Positions 5,243 to 10,119 of a stretch of DNA of 10,119 nt are shown here, one piece after another. The DNA is from Propionibacteriaceae bacterium (GTDB lineage: Bacteria > Actinomycetota > Actinomycetes > Propionibacteriales > Propionibacteriaceae): contig DMIX01000274.1 in assembly GCA_003451975.1 (NCBI GenBank), forward strand, positions 1 to 10,119. Reading direction: 5' to 3'. The position numbers and the translations under genes were made by a program. How positions within the stretch are numbered: position 1 is the first letter of the stretch; each line of letters begins with the position of its first letter. The notes beneath the pieces are model-generated. The model searched no databases and was not told the DNA's origin. It saw only the letters and a program-made list of their open reading frames with translations.

Positions 5243-6592
5243 CTGGAGAGAATCATCGAAACTAGCCCCCCAGGACTGCTTCGCCCATATCAGGAGGAGG
5301 GGGTTGCCTTCCTATCGCACGCGGAACACGCCCTGCTTGCGGACGACATGGGACTCGGCAAGACCGTTCAGGCGGCGGTCGCTGCCAGGCTAGCATTCAA
5401 GAAGGGAGCATGGAAGAGAGCGTTGATCATCTCGCCGTCCTCACTGCAGTTGCAGTGGGCTGATGAGATGAAGCGGTGGGCTCCTGACCTCACTGCCCGC
5501 CGAGTGCTCGGAGATGCTACCGACCGTCACTACACCTACTTGTTGCCCGTCTCGGTCTTGTTCGCCACTTACGATCAGGTTCGCATGGACGGGCAGCAGC
5601 TGAGGCAACGGCCGCTCTTCGACCTCGTCCTCCTAGATGAAGCACAACGGATCAAGAACCCCGGGGCTGATACCAGTCTCGCCTGCCGACTGATTCCTCG
5701 TTCGAAGTCCTGGGCGCTGTCCGGCACTCCAATCGAGAATCGACCAGAGGATCTCGTCTCTCTCTTCCGGTTCCTTCGGCCGGGGACCTTGAACCGCGGA
5801 ATGTCGCGGTCCGAGATGCACGCGGCAATTCGCCCGTACTTTCTCAGGCGGACAAAACTGCAGGTCCTTCCCGAGCTGCCGCCGTTGATTGTCCAGGAGA
5901 TTCCCCTCATACTAGCCGGCGCTCAACTCCTCGCCTATCAGGATGCCTGGAACTCACGACTGACCGAGCTCCAGGGGGAGGGATCAGGACCCGCGTCGTT
6001 ATTTGCGGTACTTACCCGACTCAAGCAGATCTGCAACCTCGATGAAGTCTCAGGAGAGTCCGTGAAGTGGGACGCCCTCCGAAGCATCATCGATCAGACG
6101 TCCTCTGCCTACGATAAAGTCGTAGTGTTCTCCCAATACGTCACGACTCTTCGATGGCTGGCGGAACGACTCTCTCTCCCTGGTCGGCTCCTGCATGGTG
6201 GGCAGAATGTCCAAGAGCGTGACGAAGTGGTGCGCTGGTTCGAAGATCGGCCGGGTCCTCGTGTTTTGCTGGCGTCACTAAGAGCCGGCGGAGTAGGTCT
6301 GAACCTCAAGTCAGCATCAGTGGTAGTGATGTTTGACCGATGGTGGAATCCGGCGACAGAATCACAGGCCATCAACCGGGGACACCGATTCGGCCGGCTG
6401 ACACCTCTTCATGTCATCAAGTTCTTGGTCACAGACTCGATCGAGGAGCGGATTGACAAAATCTTATCGGAGAAGAGTGCGATATTCTCCGCTTACGTTG
6501 AAGCGGCCCCCACTGCAGAGCCCCGGCGCTTGTCGCGTGCGGACCTACTTAGAGTGCTCGGCGTACCTGCGTTCAATTCTCCCTCACTTTAG
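5243..6592 (+). CDS. SNF2-family helicase / DNA translocase (start uncertain, possible 1-nt frameshift)
   Basis: This is an ATP-driven double-stranded DNA translocase of the SNF2/HepA type. Numbering from CTG 5243 (449 aa): an LRPYQEEGVAFL Q-motif region, Walker A DDMGLGKT (34-41), Walker B DEAQ (132-135), SGTP (160-163), VVVFSQY, LRAGGVGLNL, and QAINRGHRFGR (375-385). Both RecA lobes are complete, with no accessory domain. The ATG at 5348 lies inside Walker A and cannot be the start. In the helicase frame no ATG, GTG or TTG lies between the stop at 5237-5239 and Walker A. ATG 5236 has a GGAG 10 nt upstream (5222-5225) but its frame ends at TAG 5263. Removing one base near 5239 would give Met-Ala-Leu-Glu-Arg-Ile-Ile-Glu-Thr. 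It is either a one-base lesion or error, a CTG start, or a +1 recoding event. First gene of the operon. Confidence 0.88.
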   Translation: MERIIETSPPGLLRPYQEEGVAFLSHAEHALLADDMGLGKTVQAAVAARLAFKKGAWKRALIISPSSLQLQWADEMKRWAPDLTARRVLGDATDRHYTYLLPVSVLFATYDQVRMDGQQLRQRPLFDLVLLDEAQRIKNPGADTSLACRLIPRSKSWALSGTPIENRPEDLVSLFRFLRPGTLNRGMSRSEMHAAIRPYFLRRTKLQVLPELPPLIVQEIPLILAGAQLLAYQDAWNSRLTELQGEGSGPASLFAVLTRLKQICNLDEVSGESVKWDALRSIIDQTSSAYDKVVVFSQYVTTLRWLAERLSLPGRLLHGGQNVQERDEVVRWFEDRPGPRVLLASLRAGGVGLNLKSASVVVMFDRWWNPATESQAINRGHRFGRLTPLHVIKFLVTDSIEERIDKILSEKSAIFSAYVEAAPTAEPRRLSRADLLRVLGVPAFNSPSL

Positions 6593-6597
6593 AGAGG
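6592..6597 (+). promoter_or_regulatory. Ribosome binding site of the ParB-like gene
   Basis: GAGAGG lies 7 nt before ATG 6605 and starts within one base of the helicase stop. It supports this start and translation directly behind the helicase. Confidence 0.7.
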
Positions 6598-6604
6598 TGC
6601 AACG

Positions 6605-7432
6605 ATGTCTGGATTCAAAGAGCTCAAGGAGATTCCACTCAGTCAACTGAGGATAGGCCGCGGACAAGTGCGGCTGCGAGATGTAGGCAAGGAGATCGAT
6701 GAACTCGCGGACAGCATCAGGAAGGTTGGCCTCCTTGAGCCAATCGTCGTGGCCGAAACGGAAGAGCCCGGCGTGTATGAGATTGTTACCGGCCAGAGGC
6801 GATTCCTTGCCCATCAGGAGCTGAAACGAGACACCATCCTCGCCGCCGTGCTGAGCGAGCAGGTCGATGAGTTGACGGCAAAGGTTTTGTCGGTCACTGA
6901 GAACCTGGTCCGCCGCGATCTGAACAACAGAGACTTGATTGACGTATGCACGGAACTGTTTCATCGATACGGTTCCATCAAAGACGTCGCTCAAGAAACG
7001 GGCCTCCCGTATGCAAAGGTCCGGCAGTACGTCAAGTACGATCAACTCATCCCTGAGCTGCAGCAGCTGGTCAAGGAGAACAAGGTGTCACTGCAGACGG
7101 CGCTTCGCGCACAGCAAGCAGCGGCCGCGAACGGCGAGGTGAGTCCAACCGATGCCGTCGAGTTTGCGCGCGAGATGAGCCCGATGTCCGGCGCTCAGCA
7201 GAAGAAGATCGTTACCGCCCGAGAGGAGAATCCTGACATCTCGCCGACTGAGGTAATCGAAGACGCCAAGAGCGGTGGCAAGGTCACTCAGGTGCTGGTA
7301 ACCCTCACCTCAGATGTACATCGTGGACTGAGATCAATGGCGGAGGCTGAGGGAACGAACGTCGATGACGCTGCCCGCATGTGCATCGAGAGCGCTTTGT
7401 CTGAGAAGGGCTTCATGGGGGCAAATGAATGA
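6605..7432 (+). CDS. ParB-like DNA-binding protein with C-terminal ribbon-helix-helix-like segment
   Basis: The 275-aa protein has the ParB N-terminal domain (about 8-108) with the motif GQRRFLAH at 63-70 (usual form GERR) and ENLVRRDLN at 99-107, the two segments that bind CTP in ParB-type CTPases. A ParB/KorB-like helix-turn-helix follows (about 118-165: GSIKDVAQETGLPYAKVRQY). Instead of the usual ParB leucine-zipper dimer domain, the C-terminus (about 228-270: VLVTLTSDVHRGLRSMAEA, then a second helix) resembles a ribbon-helix-helix domain. No parA gene is next to it, so plasmid or chromosome partition is unlikely. Translated 12 nt after the helicase and overlapping the next gene by 4 nt (ATGA). 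It probably acts as a DNA-loading or site-recognition factor, or an operon regulator, for the system; this is inference. Confidence 0.87.
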   Translation: MSGFKELKEIPLSQLRIGRGQVRLRDVGKEIDELADSIRKVGLLEPIVVAETEEPGVYEIVTGQRRFLAHQELKRDTILAAVLSEQVDELTAKVLSVTENLVRRDLNNRDLIDVCTELFHRYGSIKDVAQETGLPYAKVRQYVKYDQLIPELQQLVKENKVSLQTALRAQQAAAANGEVSPTDAVEFAREMSPMSGAQQKKIVTAREENPDISPTEVIEDAKSGGKVTQVLVTLTSDVHRGLRSMAEAEGTNVDDAARMCIESALSEKGFMGANE

Positions 7433-8145
7433 TCCCAGGCCTTTCGGCTCAGGAGGCGCAGCAACTGCTGCGGTCGATTGGCACTCATCGAACGGGCAGG
7501 GTCTTATCGCCTTTGGAGGTGGGAAGGGCACTGGCGAAGGCCCTCGCCTCCGGGGCAACACGTGCGGAGTTGGCCACCCAGCTTCAGGTGGGGAGTACTC
7601 AGCTAGCGGCCTTCCTTAACCTCACTCGTCTCACCGACGAAGTCGGTCAGTTGGCGGAATGGGGAGGGTCTTCTCACTCCGGGGTCGCCTTCTCGTCGGC
7701 CGCACTGCTAGCGGTCCTTCCGCCCAACGACCAATGCGTTGCCGCTACCGCGATCCTGGAACATCAGCTCAGCTGGAAGGAGGTAGTTCAACTAACGCAG
7801 ATATCTGTCCGCTCTCGCAGGGCGATCTCGGCCTGCATTTCAGACGTACTTCGTTTGCGACCGAAGGTCGAACGCCGGTACGTCTTTCTCGGAGCTCTGA
7901 AGGGCGACAACCTCCTGACGCAGATAGGTGCGGTCTCGCCCGTCGACCGCGATCGGTTCGCTCACACGGCGGTCGCTGAGGTTATCCGGCGCAAGGATGG
8001 GTTCCACGTTCATCTCGGAACGACTCGGTTCTCAATTGTCTCGTCATTCGACATAGTAAAGGCTAGTGGTTTCACTGCGGATGCCCTTGAGGCGGCCGTT
8101 GGTGAGAACTTGGCCAAACGGCTGAGACATGAACACTCTGATTGA
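7429..8145 (+). CDS. Hypothetical protein with ParB/KorB-like helix-turn-helix domain
   Basis: The 238-aa protein is not one I can name. Its first half follows the pattern of the ParB central DNA-binding domain: SPLEVGRALAKAL (27-39), a helix-turn-helix-like ATRAELATQLQVGSTQLAAF (43-62), LTRLTDEVGQLAEWG, an SSAALLAVLPPND segment (89-101) in the position of the ParB helix that follows the recognition unit, then LSWKEVVQLTQ. No ParB N-terminal (CTP-binding) domain is present. Residues about 147-238 form a separate unknown domain (RRYVFLGALKGDNLLTQ, DGFHVHLGTTRF). ATGA overlap with the ParB-like gene and a 17-nt overlap with the nuclease gene indicate co-translation. It may work as a partner of the ParB-like protein. 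Confidence 0.72.
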   Translation: MIPGLSAQEAQQLLRSIGTHRTGRVLSPLEVGRALAKALASGATRAELATQLQVGSTQLAAFLNLTRLTDEVGQLAEWGGSSHSGVAFSSAALLAVLPPNDQCVAATAILEHQLSWKEVVQLTQISVRSRRAISACISDVLRLRPKVERRYVFLGALKGDNLLTQIGAVSPVDRDRFAHTAVAEVIRRKDGFHVHLGTTRFSIVSSFDIVKASGFTADALEAAVGENLAKRLRHEHSD

Positions 8146-9154
8146 CGTCTCCGCATCGGGTGCCGTTCGCCTAGGGCCGTCGGTGGTGTGCGACGGGTTT
8201 CTCCGTGATGCTTGCGTCCGCGTTCAGACCCACGTGCACACCGACCATATGGACAGCTTCGACTCGAGCAAGGGATTCCAGGAAGTCCTTATGAGCGAGG
8301 CGACACATCGGCTGCTGGTGGCCGAAAGGAACGCTGATCTTCCATATCGTTCCAATGTGCGGGCGGTGCCTCACGGTGTTCCCCAGCCGGCAGACGGGTG
8401 CAGCGTGACGATGTTGCCGACAGGACACATGCTGGGATCGGTTCAGGTCGCGGTCGATGCGCCTCAACTGCCTCGTTTGGGTTATTCCGGCGACTTCAGT
8501 TGGCCGCTTGAAGTCGTCAACGAGGTTGATGCTCTCGTCCTTGACGCTACGTACGGATCACCCCACGATGTCAGGGAGTTCACCCAAGAAGAATGCGAGA
8601 TGAGGTTTCTTGAGCTAGTCGGCGGCCTGCTGAGATCCGGACCGGTGCATGTAATGGCGCATCGAGGGACGCTTCAGAGAGCAATCCAATTGCTTAACGG
8701 GAACGTGGATGTTCCGATTGTCGCGAGTCGACGGACCTCCCGTGAAATCCAGGTGTATCGCCAGTGCGGCTACGCCATCGGCGGGGTCGTCGAAGAGGAA
8801 TCTGGTGAGGGTAGATTCGTGCTGCGTGGCAATCGTTTCGTACGTCTGTATGGGACCGGAGATCGCCTACCTGTGGACTTGAACAGAGGGTCGTCACTGA
8901 AGCTGAGCGCGTTCTTTTCCCGAGGCGACGATCCCGTTACCGAGTACTCCGACCGGAGTTTCGGCGTCGCCCTCTCCAATCACGCCGACTTTAATGGAAC
9001 GCTTGAGTTCGTGAAGGCCAGCAGGGCCCGCTATGTGGTTACCGACAACACTCGCGGGGGTAAAGCGGTGGAATTAGCGATGGCCCTCTGGCAGATTCTC
9101 GCTGTGCATGCTGTGCCATCGTCTAACTTCGACGGGCTTCATTGGGGACAGTAG
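8129..9154 (+). CDS. Metallo-beta-lactamase/beta-CASP nuclease-like protein
   Basis: The 341-aa protein carries the metal-binding set of the MBL nuclease family: His35-x-His37-x-Asp39-His40 (THVHTDHMD), His100 (PTGHMLGS) and Asp122 (GYSGDFSW). It also has beta-CASP features: LDATYG in the motif A position, VHVMAHRGTLQRA, and a late SNHADFNGTLEFV with His285 in the motif C position. This layout is that of the CPSF73/Snm1/RNase J superfamily, closest in feel to small COG1236-type exonucleases. It likely cuts DNA or RNA using two metal ions in the cytoplasm; the substrate cannot be told from sequence, though the helicase and ParB neighbours favour DNA. It starts inside the previous gene (17-nt overlap). 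It is the last gene of the operon and ends 4 nt from a convergent remnant, with no visible terminator. Confidence 0.87.
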   Translation: MNTLIDVSASGAVRLGPSVVCDGFLRDACVRVQTHVHTDHMDSFDSSKGFQEVLMSEATHRLLVAERNADLPYRSNVRAVPHGVPQPADGCSVTMLPTGHMLGSVQVAVDAPQLPRLGYSGDFSWPLEVVNEVDALVLDATYGSPHDVREFTQEECEMRFLELVGGLLRSGPVHVMAHRGTLQRAIQLLNGNVDVPIVASRRTSREIQVYRQCGYAIGGVVEEESGEGRFVLRGNRFVRLYGTGDRLPVDLNRGSSLKLSAFFSRGDDPVTEYSDRSFGVALSNHADFNGTLEFVKASRARYVVTDNTRGGKAVELAMALWQILAVHAVPSSNFDGLHWGQ

Positions 9155-9158
9155 GCAC

Positions 9159-9326
9159 CTACTCTGGCAACTGCGCCCCGAGCCTCGCGCACGTGGTCAG
9201 GATGCCCGCGAGTTCCTTCTTGGACCTCACAGAGAAGCGCTTCGTCACCTTCCATTCGCCTTTGCGTTTCTGCCATCGGTAGAGTGCCAAGAAGGGCTTA
9301 CCAGAAGATGGATCCTTCACGACGAG
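9159..9326 (-). pseudogene. Short leftward gene remnant cut by the second IS21-type element
   Basis: A leftward frame ends at TAG (9159-9161) and reads LVVKDPSSGKPFLALYRW, then WKVTKRFSVRSKKELAGIL and a short tail: basic, with aromatic residues in a regular pattern, much more protein-like than the overlapping rightward frame. The upstream part is lost at the transposon end near 9327. A GTG at 9320 could start a 53-aa product, but it has no clear ribosome binding site. It converges on the nuclease gene with 4 nt between the stops. I do not recognise the family. Confidence 0.55.
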
Positions 9327-9331
9327 TGTCG

Positions 9332-9419
9332 GTTTTCGAAACCTAGGGACCCTGTCTTGACGACTTTTTCAAAACCTTTCCCCCCTGCGGTTTGAGGTTT
9401 TTCAAAACCTCTCCCCCCT
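9332..9419 (+). repeat. Terminal repeats of the second IS21-type element, 33-bp period
   Basis: Two 22-bp copies at 9365-9386 and 9398-9419 (TTTTTCAAAACCT(T/C)TCCCCC plus CT) differ at one base. A weaker copy (about 15 of 22 matches) lies exactly 33 bp earlier at 9332-9353. Such multiple repeats are the expected transposase-binding sites at an IS21 end. Confidence 0.8.
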
Positions 9420-9476
9420 CATCGGACTGCGCGATATCCCTCTCGAGTCCCGGCGGCGACCGGGCCGGGAGGCGTG

Positions 9477-10119
9477 ATGTATCGCGAGGTGACGATGATC
9501 GAAGTAATCGAGGTCCTCCGGCTGTGGCGGGCGGGCCTGCCGACCAAACGGCTGGCCGCGCAGCTGGGGTTGGATCCAAAAACCGTCCGACGGTATCTCG
9601 AGGTGGCGGGCGCCACCGGTCTCCGTGTCGATGGGGCGCCGCCGACCGAGGACGAGCTTCGCGAGGTGCTGCTCGCGCTCCACCCGGCCGGCGGTCGGCC
9701 ACGCGGGGAGGGGTGGGCGGTCTGCGCGACGCATCGCCCGCGAATCGAGCGCTGGCTCGCCGAGGGGGTGCGCCTCACGAAGATTCGCAAGCTGCTGGCG
9801 CGCCAGGGCGTCGTGCTGGCGTACCCGATGCTGTATCGCTTCGCCGTCGAAGAGCTCGGCTTCGGTCGGTCGACCACCACGATCCCGGTCCTGGATGGCG
9901 AGCCCGGCCAGGAGCTGCAAGTGGATACGGGCTGGGTGGGCTGGCTACCGGTGGCGGAGCGCCGACGTACCCGTCGGCGCTTCCGCGCCTGGATCTTCAC
10001 GGCGGTCTGTTCGCGCCACCGCTTCGTCTATCCCACGTTCGAGGAAACGACGGCCCGCGCCATCGAGGCCTGCGAAGCGGCGTGGGCCTTCTTCGGCGGC
10101 ATCTTCCGCGTCCTCATCC
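9477..10119 (+). CDS. istA: IS21-family transposase IstA, 3' truncated by window end
   Basis: The first 214 residues are present. They start Met-Tyr-Arg-Glu-Val-Thr-Met, a common IstA opening, preceded by GGGAGG (9467-9472); an in-frame ATG at 9495 is a weaker alternative. An N-terminal helix-turn-helix (about 12-40: GLPTKRLAAQLGLDPKTVRRY) leads to a second DNA-binding region (about 80-130: ERWLAEGVRLTKIRKLLARQ) and the beginning of the DDE core with the first catalytic Asp150 (LQVDTGWVG). The other two catalytic residues would be beyond the window. No stop or frameshift is seen. It is only distantly similar to the IstA at 1504-3138. Confidence 0.92.
   Translation, partial: MYREVTMIEVIEVLRLWRAGLPTKRLAAQLGLDPKTVRRYLEVAGATGLRVDGAPPTEDELREVLLALHPAGGRPRGEGWAVCATHRPRIERWLAEGVRLTKIRKLLARQGVVLAYPMLYRFAVEELGFGRSTTTIPVLDGEPGQELQVDTGWVGWLPVAERRRTRRRFRAWIFTAVCSRHRFVYPTFEETTARAIEACEAAWAFFGGIFRVLI

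Larger units (their letters stand above)
9327..10119 (+). mobile_element. Second IS21-family element, partial (left end and 5' istA)
   Basis: A left end with repeated terminal motifs is followed by an IstA reading frame that runs off the window. I place the end at TGTCGGTTTTCGAAACC (9327) because the repeat there is exactly 33 bp before the next copy; an end at TGTCTTGACGAC (9353) is the alternative. The IstA and terminal sequences differ clearly from the first element, so this is a separate insertion. The right end and target duplication lie outside the window. Confidence 0.82.

Noticed and set aside
5348..6592. ATG 5348 as the helicase start
   Set aside because: It lies within the Walker A motif (DDMGLGKT); the conserved LRPYQEEGVAFL region upstream in the same frame would be lost.
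6605..7432. Plasmid partition (parB) gene
   Set aside because: No parA neighbour or obvious parS-like repeats, and the gene is embedded in a helicase-nuclease operon.
9108..9395. Rightward frame of 95 codons after the nuclease gene
   Set aside because: It overlaps the nuclease gene end and runs into the transposon end repeats; the leftward frame in the same stretch is much more protein-like.
9343..10000. Leftward frames opposite the second istA
   Set aside because: They are Arg/Ser/Pro-rich shadows of the transposase gene.

Overview
The window is GC-rich bacterial DNA that looks like an accessory (defence or DNA-modification) island bounded by IS21-family transposons. I see no lineage marker such as an rRNA, tRNA or ribosomal protein gene, so I can only say a high-GC, probably environmental bacterium. 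The transposon genes have the strongest G/C bias; the central cargo genes look somewhat less biased by eye. All family assignments come from motifs and memory, not from searches.

Left part (1-3309). The window opens with four 18-bp tandem repeats. A leftward host gene follows that is cut in two by a complete IS21-type element (478-3224, istA and istB both leftward, inverted repeats at both ends, a perfect 6-bp CGCATC duplication at 472-477 and 3225-3230). Removing the element and one copy of the duplication rejoins the two gene pieces in frame, which fixes the boundaries and shows what was disrupted.

Centre (3310-9154). A leftward gene (3560-5056) encodes a SAM-dependent methyltransferase-like protein of the kind annotated as DNA phosphorothioation-associated. 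Divergent from it, across about 180 bp holding a candidate promoter and a GTGAC-N7-GTCAC palindrome, is a tight rightward run of four genes: SNF2 helicase, ParB-like protein with a C-terminal ribbon-helix-helix-like segment, a second small DNA-binding protein resembling only the ParB helix-turn-helix domain, and a metallo-beta-lactamase/beta-CASP nuclease-like protein. The gaps are +12, -4 and -17 nt, typical of one co-translated operon. A DNA translocase, two ParB-type DNA binders, a nuclease-fold enzyme and a dnd-linked methyltransferase together suggest a DNA-targeting system. No core dnd or ssp gene is visible here. The helicase may be out of frame at its start: one extra base separates a good ATG and ribosome binding site from the helicase frame.

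Right part (9155-10119). A short leftward gene remnant (9159-9326) ends tail-to-tail with the nuclease gene and is cut by the end of a second, different IS21-type element whose istA runs off the window. The cargo is therefore bracketed by two unrelated IS21-type insertions, each of which damaged a neighbouring small gene.
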